Of a stretch of DNA of 64,000 nucleotides, positions 16,591 through 24,915 are shown in pieces. The stretch's first letter is position 1. Each line of letters starts with the position of its first letter. The DNA is taken from contig NZ_NMVP01000038.1 in assembly GCF_002250705.1 (NCBI RefSeq), forward strand, positions 1 to 64,000, written 5' to 3'. The notes under the pieces were generated by a model, which saw only the letters and a program-made list of their open reading frames with translations, did no database searches and was not told where the DNA came from. The DNA comes from Enemella evansiae (lineage in GTDB: Bacteria; Actinomycetota; Actinomycetes; Propionibacteriales; Propionibacteriaceae). The translations under genes and the position numbers were made by a program.

Positions 16591-17550
16591 TCAGCGGTGC
16601 CGGCTCACCTCGTAGAGCGCGATCCCGGTGGCGACGCCGGCGTTCAACGATTCGACATCGCTGGCGCTCGGGATCGAGGCGAGCACGTCGCAGTTCTCCC
16701 GGACCAGCCGGGACAGGCCCTCGCCCTCGGAGCCGACGACCAGCACCAGCGGGCCGTCGACGCCGGGCACACCCTCGATGTCGGTGTCGCCGTCACCGGC
16801 CAGGCCGACGATGGTGAAACCGGCCTTGGCGTACGCCTGCAGCGTGCGGTTCAGGTTGGTGGCCCGCGCGATCGGCAGCCGGGCCGCCGCCCCCGCCGAG
16901 GTCTTCCAGGCCGCCGCGGTCATCGAGGCCGAGCGGCGCTCGGGAATCACCACCCCGTTCGCACCGAAGGCGGCCGCGGACCGCACGATCGCACCGAGGT
17001 TGCGCGGGTCGGTGATCTGATCGAGCATCACCACCAGCGGCGGCTCCTCCGAATCCAGCGCGTCGGCCAGCAGGTCGTCGGGGTGGGCGTACTCGTATTC
17101 CGGCAGTTTCAGCGCCACCGACTGGTGGATCGCGCCGCCGGTCATCCGGTCCAGATCGGTCCGGGTCGCCTGCATCAGCGGGATCGAGTGATCCGCGCAG
17201 AACTTCATGATCTCGCGCAACCGGTCGTCGCGGTCCGCGCCCTCGGCCACGAATGCCGTCTGCACAGGGATCCCGGCCTGCAGCGCCTCCAACACCGGAT
17301 TGCGACCGGCCACCCATTCCGGGCCCGAACCGGGGCGTCCGGTGCGCGGGGTCTGGCTGCGCGGGCGCTGGCCAGCACCACCGCTGGATTGGCGCTGCTT
17401 CTGCTTGTGCGCCTTGTGATACGGGCGATCCTCGGCCTTCGGCGTCGGACCCTTGCCCTCCAGGCCGCGACGGACCCGGCCGCCGGAACCGGCGGTGTTG
17501 CCGCGGCCCTTGCGACGGACCGCGCCCTTGCGCTGCGAGTTCCCGGGCAT
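16591..17550 (-). CDS. rlmB: 23S rRNA 2'-O-methyltransferase RlmB-like (TrmH/SpoU family)
   Basis: Likely methylates G2251 of 23S rRNA. The 319-aa protein has an unusually long basic N-terminal tail (about 1-75, rich in Lys/Arg/Gly), a substrate-binding domain starting EWVAGRNPVLEAL, and a SPOUT methyltransferase domain. The latter shows the three family motifs: LDQITDPRNLGAIVRSA, LVVGSEGEGLSRLV and IPSASDVESLNAGVATGIAL. The ATG overlaps the cysS stop by one base (TGATG), so translation is coupled. The cysS-rlmB order is widely conserved in actinobacteria. Confidence 0.92.
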   Translation of the reverse strand: MPGNSQRKGAVRRKGRGNTAGSGGRVRRGLEGKGPTPKAEDRPYHKAHKQKQRQSSGGAGQRPRSQTPRTGRPGSGPEWVAGRNPVLEALQAGIPVQTAFVAEGADRDDRLREIMKFCADHSIPLMQATRTDLDRMTGGAIHQSVALKLPEYEYAHPDDLLADALDSEEPPLVVMLDQITDPRNLGAIVRSAAAFGANGVVIPERRSASMTAAAWKTSAGAAARLPIARATNLNRTLQAYAKAGFTIVGLAGDGDTDIEGVPGVDGPLVLVVGSEGEGLSRLVRENCDVLASIPSASDVESLNAGVATGIALYEVSRHR

Positions 17551-19022
17551 CAGGCTCCCTTCGGCTCGAGGCTCCAGGTGGAGCCATCGGGGGTGTCGGT
17601 GATCTTCAGGCCGAGCTCGGCCAGGGTGTCGCGGACCGCATCGGCGGCCGCCCAATCCTTGCGGCTACGGGCTTCCTGGCGCTGGGTGAGCAGCGCCTGC
17701 ACCAACCCGTCGACGACCGGTTCCAGGGCCTGCTCGGTGCGGTCGGTGTCCTGCCAGGTCGTCGAATCCGGATCCAGGCCGAGGACATCGAGCATCCGGG
17801 CCACCTGGTCCAACACCTGCGCCAGCTCCGCCTGGTCCCCCTCGGTGAGCAGCTGGTTGCCGCGCCGGATCGCCGCGAACAACGCGGCCACCGCCTGCGG
17901 CGTACCCAGATCGTCATCCATGGCGCGGGCGAAGTCGTCCCAGAAGGGGCCCCCCTCCCCGTTCCCCGAGCGAGCGGAGCGAGTCGAGGGGTCCTCAGCC
18001 GATGTGGCTGCGCGGGCACGGTGGACGAAGGAATCGATGCGCTCGATGGCCTTCTCGGCCTCGGCGAGTGAGCCCTTCGTCTCCTCATCGGCGGGGGAGA
18101 ACTCGATGGTCGAGCGGTAGTGCGGCGCCAGCAGGAAATACCGCACCGCGCGCGGATCGTTGGTGCGGGTCACCTCGGCGACCAGGGCGGTGTTGCCGAG
18201 CGACTTCGACATCTTCTCCCCGGCCATCGTGACCCAGGCATTGTGCATCCAGTAACGCGCGAACGGGCGACCCGCCGCCGCCGACTGGGCCAGCTCGTTC
18301 TCGTGGTGCGGGAAGCGCAGATCGATGCCGCCGCCGTGGATGTCGAACTCCGGGCCGAGATACTTCCCGGCCATCGCCGAGCACTCGATGTGCCAACCCG
18401 GCCGGCCCCGCCCCCAGGGCGAGGGCCAGCTCGCCGTCTCCGGTTCGGATTCCTTGTGTCCCTTCCACAGTGCGAAATCCCGCGGATCGCGCTTGCCGCG
18501 CGGGTCGGCATCGGTGGCCGCCTCCATCTCGTCGACCCGCATCCCGGACAGCTCGCCGTAGCGGGGCCAGGACAGCACATCGAAGTAGACATCACCCGAA
18601 CCGTCGGTCGCCGGATAGGCGTGCCCGGACTCGATCAGCTCACCGATCAGCTCCACCATCTCCGGGATGTGACCGGTCGCCCGCGGCTCATAGGTCGGTG
18701 GGATGCAGCCCAGGGCGGCGTACGCCTCGTGCAGCTCCCGCTCGAAGCGGTACGCCCAGGCGTACCAGGGCTCACCGGCCTCGGCCGACTTGTTCAGGAT
18801 CTTGTCGTCGATGTCGGTGACGTTGGCGATCACGCTGACCCGGTAGCCGCTGTGGCTCAGCCAGCGGCGCAGCACATCGAAGACCACCTCCTTGCGGATG
18901 TGGCCGACATGCGGAGCCGACTGCACCGTCAGCCCGCAGTGATAGATGGACACGGCGCCGGGTTGCAGCGGGACGAACTCGCGCACCTGGCGGGTGGCGG
19001 TGTCATAGAGGTGGAACGTCAC
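17550..19022 (-). CDS. cysS: Cysteinyl-tRNA synthetase
   Basis: A class I synthetase of 490 aa. The HIGH-like motif reads PHVGHIRKEV (about residue 38) and KMSKS is intact in GEKMSKSLGN. Zinc ligands are visible as YHCGLTVQ, HIECSAM and FPHHENELAQ. At about residues 341-357 the segment EDPSTRSARSGNGEGG is encoded by a copy of an intergenic palindromic repeat (17949-17998), giving a low-complexity insertion between the anticodon-stem contact region and the C-terminal domain. The GTG start overlaps the stop of the upstream desulfurase-like gene (GTGA). Confidence 0.96.
   Translation of the reverse strand: MTFHLYDTATRQVREFVPLQPGAVSIYHCGLTVQSAPHVGHIRKEVVFDVLRRWLSHSGYRVSVIANVTDIDDKILNKSAEAGEPWYAWAYRFERELHEAYAALGCIPPTYEPRATGHIPEMVELIGELIESGHAYPATDGSGDVYFDVLSWPRYGELSGMRVDEMEAATDADPRGKRDPRDFALWKGHKESEPETASWPSPWGRGRPGWHIECSAMAGKYLGPEFDIHGGGIDLRFPHHENELAQSAAAGRPFARYWMHNAWVTMAGEKMSKSLGNTALVAEVTRTNDPRAVRYFLLAPHYRSTIEFSPADEETKGSLAEAEKAIERIDSFVHRARAATSAEDPSTRSARSGNGEGGPFWDDFARAMDDDLGTPQAVAALFAAIRRGNQLLTEGDQAELAQVLDQVARMLDVLGLDPDSTTWQDTDRTEQALEPVVDGLVQALLTQRQEARSRKDWAAADAVRDTLAELGLKITDTPDGSTWSLEPKGA
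17949..17998. repeat. Palindromic repeat unit inside cysS
   Basis: The segment CCCGTTCCCCGAGCGAGCGG then AGCGAGTCGAGGGGTCCTCA has the composition of the intergenic repeats. It is in frame within cysS, keeps the frame open and adds about 16 residues to the protein. Confidence 0.65.
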
Positions 19023-20239
19023 CCGGCAAGCCTATCGGCGTCACCCAGTTCGGCGAGCAATCTGTCGACATCGGCGTCGCTGGTGTAGGGCGCCAGGCCC
19101 ACGCGTACCCCGCCGGCGGCGCCCAGGCCGAGCGCCGTCGCGCACTCGATCGCATAGAAGCTGCCGGCCGGTGCGTTCACCCCACGGCTCGCCAACCGGG
19201 CCGCGAGGGCGGCGGGTTCGCTGCCGGGCAAGGAGAACAGCAGGGTCGGGGTACGCCGGCCCGCGCGCGACCAGACGGTCGCCCCCAGTTCGGCCAGCCG
19301 CGTCTCGATCCGCTCCCGGAGCCGCAGCTCGTGCCGTGCCAGGGCGGCGAAACTGCGCGCCAGGCGCTCGCGGCGGGAACCCGGGCCCGGTACCAGGTCG
19401 GCCAGGAAATCCACCGTCGCCGTGCAACCGGCGAGCACCTCGTAGGGGAGGGTGCCCAGCTCGAAGCGCTCCGGCACCTGCTCGCTGGACGGCTTCAGCT
19501 TGTCCGGATGCAGGGTCTCCAGCAGCGCCGGGTCACCGGCGAGTACGCCGCAGTGCGGCCCGCAGAACTTGTACGGCGAGCAGGCCACCAGGTCGGCGCC
19601 GAGGGCCTTGCGGTCCACCAGCTCGTGGGCCGCGTAGTGCACCGCGTCGACGAAGAACACCGCACCGGCCGCGTGCACCGCGGCGGCGATGGCCGGCAGG
19701 TCCGGCATCGTACCGAGCAGGTTCGAGGCCGCGGTGACCGCGACCAACCGGGTCCGCGGGCTCAGCTGGGCGGTGACCGCCTCGACCGGCAGTTCGCCGG
19801 TGGCCGGGTCGAACTCGGCCCAGCGGACCACCGCGCCGACGCGCTCGGCGGCGATCAGCCAGGGGCGGATGTTCGCGTCGTGGTCGAGGCGGCTGACGAT
19901 GATCTCGTCACCGGGCTGCCAGGTCTGGGCCAGGGTGCGCGCGAGGTCCATCGTCAGCTGGGTCATCGAGCGGCCGAAGACGATGCCCTCGGGCTCGGAG
20001 CCGAGCAGGTCGGCCAGCGCCTGCCGGGCGGCGCGCACGGTCTGGTCGGCGTTCCGTTCGGCGAGCGTGTTCTGGCCGCGGTTGGCGAGTGGTGCGGTGA
20101 GGGTGTCGGCGATCGCCCGGGCTACCGGGGTCGGGGTCTGCGAGCCACCCGGCCCGTCGAAATGGGCCGCCGCGTCGGGGCCCTGCAGCGACGGGAACTG
20201 GGCGCGGATCCGCTCGACATCGAGCTCGGGGTCAGCCAT
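19019..20239 (-). CDS. Cysteine desulfurase-like aminotransferase class V protein
   Basis: A 406-aa PLP enzyme. Motifs: FDGPGGSQTP near the N-terminus, VSRLDHDANIRPW, VDAVHYAAHE, and the PLP lysine in CSPYKFCGPH (about residue 222). This matches the TIGR01976 cysteine desulfurase-like group rather than IscS, and the classical SufS active-site Cys loop is not obvious. It may act as a sulfur donor or a cyclase-type lyase; the physiological role is unproven. It is the first gene of a three-gene operon with cysS and rlmB (4-nt and 1-nt overlaps). Confidence 0.82.
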   Translation of the reverse strand: MADPELDVERIRAQFPSLQGPDAAAHFDGPGGSQTPTPVARAIADTLTAPLANRGQNTLAERNADQTVRAARQALADLLGSEPEGIVFGRSMTQLTMDLARTLAQTWQPGDEIIVSRLDHDANIRPWLIAAERVGAVVRWAEFDPATGELPVEAVTAQLSPRTRLVAVTAASNLLGTMPDLPAIAAAVHAAGAVFFVDAVHYAAHELVDRKALGADLVACSPYKFCGPHCGVLAGDPALLETLHPDKLKPSSEQVPERFELGTLPYEVLAGCTATVDFLADLVPGPGSRRERLARSFAALARHELRLRERIETRLAELGATVWSRAGRRTPTLLFSLPGSEPAALAARLASRGVNAPAGSFYAIECATALGLGAAGGVRVGLAPYTSDADVDRLLAELGDADRLAG

Positions 20240-20316
20240 GGGTCCTCTCTAGCACGCCGCTCAGCGAGTGGCGAGCCACGATCCCTGTGCCGGTGTCACC
20301 GCGAGACCGATCCTGG

Positions 20317-20322
20317 TATCGT
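20317..20322 (+). promoter_or_regulatory. -10 box of a leaderless cupin promoter
   Basis: TATCGT ends 7 nt before the GTG at 20330 and no Shine-Dalgarno sequence intervenes. A second TATCAT (20323-20328) is too close to the start codon to serve. Confidence 0.45.
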
Positions 20323-20329
20323 TATCATC

Positions 20330-20713
20330 GTGTCCGACCTCACTCCGCCCAGCCACCGGCGCCCCACCACCGAAGTGACCCGCCCCTGGGGCCGCTTCCT
20401 GCAGTGGGCGCACAACGAACCGGTCACCGTCAGCCTGATGCACGTCGATGAGGGGAAGCGGCTCAGCTATCAGTCGCATCCCGGCAGGGCAGAGCTGTGG
20501 ATCGTGCTCGATGAGGGTGCGGTGGTCACGGTCGATGACAAGGTGTGGCGCCCCGTCGTCGGCGAGGAGATCTTCATTCCGGCCAACGGCAAGCACCGGC
20601 TGGCCAGTGAGCGCGGCACCGTGCGAGTGCTGGAGGTCGCGTTCGGTGACTGGCAGCAGGACGACATCGTCCGCTACGACGACGACTTCGGGCGCCCGGC
20701 CTCCGGCGACTGA
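20330..20713 (+). CDS. Cupin, mannose-6-phosphate isomerase type II C-terminal-like
   Basis: A 127-aa single-domain cupin. VTRPWGRFLQWAHNEPVTV, LSYQSHPGRAELWIVLDEG and VGEEIFIPANGKHRL follow the MannoseP_isomer domain pattern, with metal-binding His, Glu and His (SHPGRAE, KHRL). It may isomerise mannose-6-phosphate and fructose-6-phosphate, or be a sugar-binding relative. A full class I ManA is also present at 49.5 kb, so activity would be redundant. The GTG start fits a leaderless message. It stands alone, divergent from the desulfurase operon. Confidence 0.78.
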   Translation: MSDLTPPSHRRPTTEVTRPWGRFLQWAHNEPVTVSLMHVDEGKRLSYQSHPGRAELWIVLDEGAVVTVDDKVWRPVVGEEIFIPANGKHRLASERGTVRVLEVAFGDWQQDDIVRYDDDFGRPASGD

Positions 20714-20729
20714 CCGAGACGCGGTCCGC

Positions 20730-21341
20730 TCAGGCGCGGACGGCGGCCAGCACGAGCTGGGCGAGCTGGGCGTACGCCTCGGCGTCATCGAGGCCGGTGT
20801 TGGACTGCACCCGACCGGAGCCGATCCGCTGCATGGTCGCGGTGACCACCTCGACCAGGAAATCGGCCTGCACCTCACGGAAGGCGCCGGCGGCGGTGCC
20901 CTCGTCGACCAGGCTGCGCAACCGGGCGGCCGCGGCGGTGGTGTTCTCGACATAGATCTCGCGGGTCGGGGTGAGCCGGGAGAGGTCGTTCAGGAACTGC
21001 CGGGATGCCGGCCGCAGCGCTTCGGCGACCGCCTCCAGATAACCGGTGACCCGCCGCTCGGGGGAGCGCAGCCGGGCGATCGCGGCCTCCACCTGGTTGG
21101 TCGCGCGGCGGAAGAACAGCCGGGTCACCGAGGTGGCGAGCTGTTCCTTGCTGTCGGCCAGGGCATAGAGCGTCCGCTTGGAGCAGCCGAGCTTGCCGGC
21201 CAGGTCGTCCAGGGTGAAATCGACGAACCCCTCGGCCAGGAACAACCGCAGCAGCTGGTCGCGGAGCTGCTCCTGGCGGCCCGTCAGTCGGATCACATTG
21301 CCCGGTGAAATGTCCCCGGAGGTGCTGGCAGAGGAACCCAT
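20730..21341 (-). CDS. TetR-family transcriptional regulator
   Basis: A 203-aa regulator. The N-terminal HTH (about residues 20-66) reads FVDFTLDDLAGKLGCSKRTL then YALADSKEQL. The C-terminal ligand domain is alpha-helical with no recognisable ligand. ATG 21341 lies directly at a GTAC-rich dyad; TGTAGT ends 6 nt upstream, so the mRNA may be leaderless. An earlier in-frame start (21566) lies inside the divergent gene and is rejected. It is divergent from an acyl-CoA dehydrogenase gene, so repression of that gene by an acyl-CoA-responsive TetR is the simplest model. Confidence 0.88.
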   Translation of the reverse strand: MGSSASTSGDISPGNVIRLTGRQEQLRDQLLRLFLAEGFVDFTLDDLAGKLGCSKRTLYALADSKEQLATSVTRLFFRRATNQVEAAIARLRSPERRVTGYLEAVAEALRPASRQFLNDLSRLTPTREIYVENTTAAAARLRSLVDEGTAAGAFREVQADFLVEVVTATMQRIGSGRVQSNTGLDDAEAYAQLAQLVLAAVRA

Positions 21342-21373
21342 AGTGGTACTACAGTACTGCTTTGAGTACCGCT
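21342..21373. promoter_or_regulatory. Putative TetR operator in the divergent promoter region
   Basis: Near-palindromic arms AGTGGTACT (21342-21350) and AGTACCGCT (21365-21373) flank a self-complementary CAGTACTG (21352-21359), giving three GTAC cores. The site abuts the regulator start codon, as expected for autoregulation. Confidence 0.6.
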
Positions 21374-21399
21374 GATGAATCCCCTGCCCGAGGTGTGAG

Positions 21400-22539
21400 A
21401 TGGCCGTAGACCGCCTGTTGCCCGACGAGGACGCCCGCGAACTGGTCGATCTGGTGGCCGGTTTCTCCCGCGCCGAACTGCAACCGGTCGCCGCCGCGGC
21501 CGAGAAGGCGGAGGAGTTCCCGCGGGAGGTGTTCCGCCGGTTGGGGGAGCTCGGCCTGCTCGGCATGCCCTACCCGGATGAGTTCGGCGGGATGGGCCAG
21601 CCCTACGAGGTCTATCTGCAGGCGCTCGAGGAGGTCTCCGCGGCCTGGCTGAGCGTCGGCGTCGGGGTGTCGGTGCACATCATGACCTGTTTCCCGCTGC
21701 TGGAATTCGGTACGCCGCAGCAGCGCGAGCGGTTCGCCGGAGACCTGGTCGGCGGGCGACTGCTGGGGGCGTACGCCCTCTCCGAGGCCCAGGCGGGCAG
21801 CGACATCACCTCGATGACGACCACCGCCAAGGCCGACGGTGACGACTATCTGCTGACCGGTGCGAAGGCCTGGATCACCCACGCCTCGCACGCCGACTAC
21901 TACACGACGTTCGCCCGCACCGGTCCGGGGCCGCGCGACCTGTCCTGCTTCCTGGTCCCGGCCGATGCCGAGGGGCTGAGCTTCGGCGCCCCGGAGCAGA
22001 AGATGGGGCTGACCGCCTCGACCACCGCGGCCGTCTATTTCGACGGGGTCCGGGTGGCGGCGGACCGCCGGATCGGTGAGGAGGGGCAGGGCATGCGGAT
22101 CGCCCTCTCCGCCCTCGACAACGGCCGGCTGGGGATCGCCGCCTGCGCCACCGGACTGGCCCAAACGGCCCTGGACAATGCGGTGGCGTACGCGAAGGAA
22201 CGCCAGCAGTTCGGGCAGCGGATCGCCGACTTCCAGGGCCTGCAGTTCCTGCTCGCCGACATGGAGGCCGCCGTCGCGACCGCCCGCGCGACCTATCTCG
22301 ACGCCGCCCGCCGCCGCGACGCCGGCCAGGACTTCACCCGCGCCGCCGCGGTTGCCAAGCTGGTCGCCACCGATGCCGCGATGAAGGTCACCACCGACGC
22401 CGTGCAGGTGCTGGGCGGATACGGCTACACCAAGGAATTCCCGCTGGAGCGCTTCATGCGCGAGGCCAAGGTCACCCAGATCTTCGAGGGCACCAACCAG
22501 ATCCAGCGGATGGTGATCGCGCGCGGTCTGCTGGGGTGA
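21400..22539 (+). CDS. Acyl-CoA dehydrogenase
   Basis: A 379-aa flavoprotein catalysing alpha,beta-dehydrogenation of an acyl-CoA. FAD/substrate motifs: YALSEAQAGSDITSM, WITHASHADYY, RQQFGQRIADFQ. The catalytic base is the Glu in QIFEGTNQIQR (about residue 363). Position and spacing are typical of short/branched-chain or general ACADs; chain length is not predictable here. Divergent from a TetR regulator. Racemase and mmsAB genes elsewhere in the window point to active branched-chain acyl-CoA catabolism. Confidence 0.93.
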   Translation: MAVDRLLPDEDARELVDLVAGFSRAELQPVAAAAEKAEEFPREVFRRLGELGLLGMPYPDEFGGMGQPYEVYLQALEEVSAAWLSVGVGVSVHIMTCFPLLEFGTPQQRERFAGDLVGGRLLGAYALSEAQAGSDITSMTTTAKADGDDYLLTGAKAWITHASHADYYTTFARTGPGPRDLSCFLVPADAEGLSFGAPEQKMGLTASTTAAVYFDGVRVAADRRIGEEGQGMRIALSALDNGRLGIAACATGLAQTALDNAVAYAKERQQFGQRIADFQGLQFLLADMEAAVATARATYLDAARRRDAGQDFTRAAAVAKLVATDAAMKVTTDAVQVLGGYGYTKEFPLERFMREAKVTQIFEGTNQIQRMVIARGLLG

Positions 22540-22549
22540 GCGGCGCGCA

Positions 22550-22666
22550 GCTCGCGGGGCTCATCTCGACACGCTGCCCCGGCTCCGCTTCGCTGCGCCG
22601 GGCCAGCTACTCGATGAGCGTGGGGGCGGTTACTTGATGAGCGTGGGGGCGGTTACTCGATGAGCG
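22550..22666. repeat. Palindromic repeat cluster between convergent genes
   Basis: Contains TCATCTCGACACGCTGCCCC, CTCCGCTTCGCTGCGCCGGG and CTACTCGATGAGCG, followed by two further short copies (TACTTGATGAGCG, TACTCGATGAGCG). The cluster sits between the acyl-CoA dehydrogenase and DUF4032 genes. Confidence 0.8.
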
Positions 22667-24064
22667 TCAGGCCTTGCGGGCGGCGGCCTTGGCGCGCAGG
22701 GCGTTGATGTCGAGGTAGCCGCTGGGTTCGGGTTCCTCGGCGGCGGTGACCTCCCAGGGGTCGACCGGGATCGGGCCGGTGTCCTGCTCGTCCTCGTAAC
22801 CCTGGCTGGGATCGAAGGGGTTCGCCAGCCGGCGCCCACCCTCGGTGACCACCGGCGTCAGGTTGTCGGTGGAGACCTCCTCATCGGGCAGTTTCTCCAG
22901 CACATCACCGATGTAGCCGTCCACGGCCTCGGTGAGCGGGATCTCCTCACCGGCCTCCTCCGAGCGGTACCAGCGGTACTCCAGCACCTCGTGATAGATC
23001 TGCGCCGCCTCCAGCTTGCCGCGCAGATCGTCGGGGATCGCGTGCACCACGGGTTCGAAGCAGCGGGTCAGCCACTGGTGCGCGACGACCGCCTCGTCGG
23101 CGTTCTGCTGCCCGGTCCGCGCCCGGTAGGTGTCCAGATCGTTCAGCAGTCGACGCGCCTGGTTCTCCTCGGTGTCCAGACCGGTGAGCCGCAGCAGTCG
23201 GCGGGAGTGGTGACCGGCGTCCACCACCTTCGGCTGGATCCGGATCGTGGTGCCGTCCAGGTCGGTGGTGATGTCCAGCTCGGCGACGTCGAAGCCCAAC
23301 GCATTCAACCGGCGTACCCGCCGCTCGATCCGATAGATCTGGCTGTCGTCGAACTCCTCGACCCCGGTCAACTCCTGCCACAGCTCCCGGTAGCGGGACT
23401 CGATCAACTCCACCAATGCCTTGGGCTGCAGGGATTCATCCAACATCCCGCCGGCTTCCAGGTCGCAGAACTCGCCGAACAGATTGGTCCGCGCGATCGC
23501 CAGATCGTGCTCGCGCTGGCCGTCGGTCAACTGGTCGTGCAGCTCACCGGTCTCGGCATCCACCAGGTAGGCCGCGAACTCACCCGCGTCGCGCCGGAAC
23601 AGCGTGTTCGACAGCGATACGTCACCCCACAGGAAACCGACCAGATGCAACCGGGCCAGCAGCACCACCATCGCATCGACCAACCGGTTCACCGTCTCGG
23701 TGCGGACACCACGGTTGAACAACGAGCGATAGGGCAGCGAGAACTGCAGATGCTTGGTCACCAGCACCGGATCGAGCGGGTTGCCGTCGCGATCCACCCG
23801 CCCGGTGACCACCGCGACCGGCTGCACCGCCGGGGTGTTCATCCGCACCAGATCGTGCAGCAGCCGGTACTCGTGGATCGCCAGATGCTCCAGCACCTCC
23901 TTGGCGGCATCCACCTCGGAACCGACCTTGATGAAGCGCACCACGTGCCGGGAGATGCCGCGCGGCAGCGCCACCAGATGCTCCAGCGGCCACTCCGCGA
24001 GCGGCACGTCCCACGGCAGTGGGATCAACCGGGCATCCGGCTTGGCGGACAGGAATCGAGGCAC
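22667..24064 (-). CDS. DUF4032 protein with kinase-like N-terminal domain
   Basis: About 465 residues beginning PRFLSAKPDARLIPLPWDVP. A protein-kinase/LPS-kinase-like core is visible: VAVVTGR... then FLWGDVSLSNTLFRRD (catalytic-loop-like GD..N) and AYLVDAETGELHD (metal-binding DxE). The C-terminal half is the DUF4032 helical region; the last 70 residues are acidic and low complexity. GTG 24064 is preferred (GGGAG 9 nt upstream, homolog-like MPRFLSA start), with GTG 24070 also possible. The substrate is unknown. It is 47 bp downstream of the RDD gene and may be the last gene of the MoxR operon. Confidence 0.75.
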   Translation of the reverse strand: MPRFLSAKPDARLIPLPWDVPLAEWPLEHLVALPRGISRHVVRFIKVGSEVDAAKEVLEHLAIHEYRLLHDLVRMNTPAVQPVAVVTGRVDRDGNPLDPVLVTKHLQFSLPYRSLFNRGVRTETVNRLVDAMVVLLARLHLVGFLWGDVSLSNTLFRRDAGEFAAYLVDAETGELHDQLTDGQREHDLAIARTNLFGEFCDLEAGGMLDESLQPKALVELIESRYRELWQELTGVEEFDDSQIYRIERRVRRLNALGFDVAELDITTDLDGTTIRIQPKVVDAGHHSRRLLRLTGLDTEENQARRLLNDLDTYRARTGQQNADEAVVAHQWLTRCFEPVVHAIPDDLRGKLEAAQIYHEVLEYRWYRSEEAGEEIPLTEAVDGYIGDVLEKLPDEEVSTDNLTPVVTEGGRRLANPFDPSQGYEDEQDTGPIPVDPWEVTAAEEPEPSGYLDINALRAKAAARKA

Positions 24065-24111
24065 CGGCACATTCTCCCACGGGTGAAAAGCGGCACAAGC
24101 GGTTGGGCGTC

Positions 24112-24915
24112 TCATTCGCGATCCGGCAGCAGTCGGTGGCGCAGCTCGGCGCGGCGCGCCAGGCGTTCGTCGTGGCGGTGCCGATGCTCGCCGAGCACCG
24201 CGGCCAGCACCGCTTCGGGGGCCGCCTGGGCCGGTGGCTGGGGGGAGAGTTCCCGGCACAGCCGGGTGGCCAGGTCGGTGGCGATGGCGGCCCGGGCGGC
24301 CGGGGTGAGCTGCTCGGTACGCGCCAGGAAGGCGCGCGCGGCGATCAACGTCGCCGGCTGCAGTGCGCCGAGATCGCAGCCCTGCACCCAGCGGGTCAGC
24401 TCCGGTGCGGGCGTGCTCGGGGCCGGTGGCTGCTGCCAGCGGACCCGCTCGGAGACCACATAGGTGCCGGCCAGATGATCGCCGAGACGCTGCCCGCGCC
24501 GGCCGGCCACCGCCGCCACCAGCGCCGGCAACCCCGCCATGCCCCAGATCTCGACCGATCCCATCAGCGCCCGGGCCAGCGACTGCCGGGCCCGGACCGG
24601 GCCGCCGTCGGTGCGCACCACCCGGGTGCCGAGCGCCCACTTGCCGAGGCTGCGGCCCCCGGTGAGCTGTTCGCAGAGCAGCGGCCAGCCGACCAGCCAG
24701 AAGATGCTGATCACCAGGCTGGTGGTGCCGGCGAGCGCCGCATCGAGATTGCGGGTGACCCGGTCGGCCAGCGTCAGGGACAGGATCAGGCCGAGCACCA
24801 GCACCACGCCGTCGATCAGGGTCGCCGCGATCCGCACCCCCGCCCCGGCGGCGGGCACCTCGAGGGCGACCGCGTCACCGGTCACCACGTCATCGGCGTA
24901 ACGGGGCTCAGCCAC
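24112..24915 (-). CDS. RDD-family membrane protein
   Basis: A 267-aa protein whose RDD domain (residues about 15-160) shows AGAGVRIAATLIDGVVLVLG with the Arg and Asp of the RDD name, then GRSLGKWALGTRVVRTDGGP and GDHLAGTYVV. Three transmembrane helices are predicted. The C-terminal ~100 residues are cytosolic and helical. Its start overlaps the SpoIIM-like gene's end by 8 nt. RDD proteins next to MoxR/DUF58/SpoIIM genes are common in actinobacteria. Function is unproven; some members act as ion transporters. Confidence 0.88.
   Translation of the reverse strand: MAEPRYADDVVTGDAVALEVPAAGAGVRIAATLIDGVVLVLGLILSLTLADRVTRNLDAALAGTTSLVISIFWLVGWPLLCEQLTGGRSLGKWALGTRVVRTDGGPVRARQSLARALMGSVEIWGMAGLPALVAAVAGRRGQRLGDHLAGTYVVSERVRWQQPPAPSTPAPELTRWVQGCDLGALQPATLIAARAFLARTEQLTPAARAAIATDLATRLCRELSPQPPAQAAPEAVLAAVLGEHRHRHDERLARRAELRHRLLPDRE

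Noticed and set aside
15304..18120. Open frame of 938 aa on the plus strand
   Set aside because: Antisense to the amidohydrolase, rlmB and cysS; composition is that of frame shadows (GDRG, HRRP repeats).
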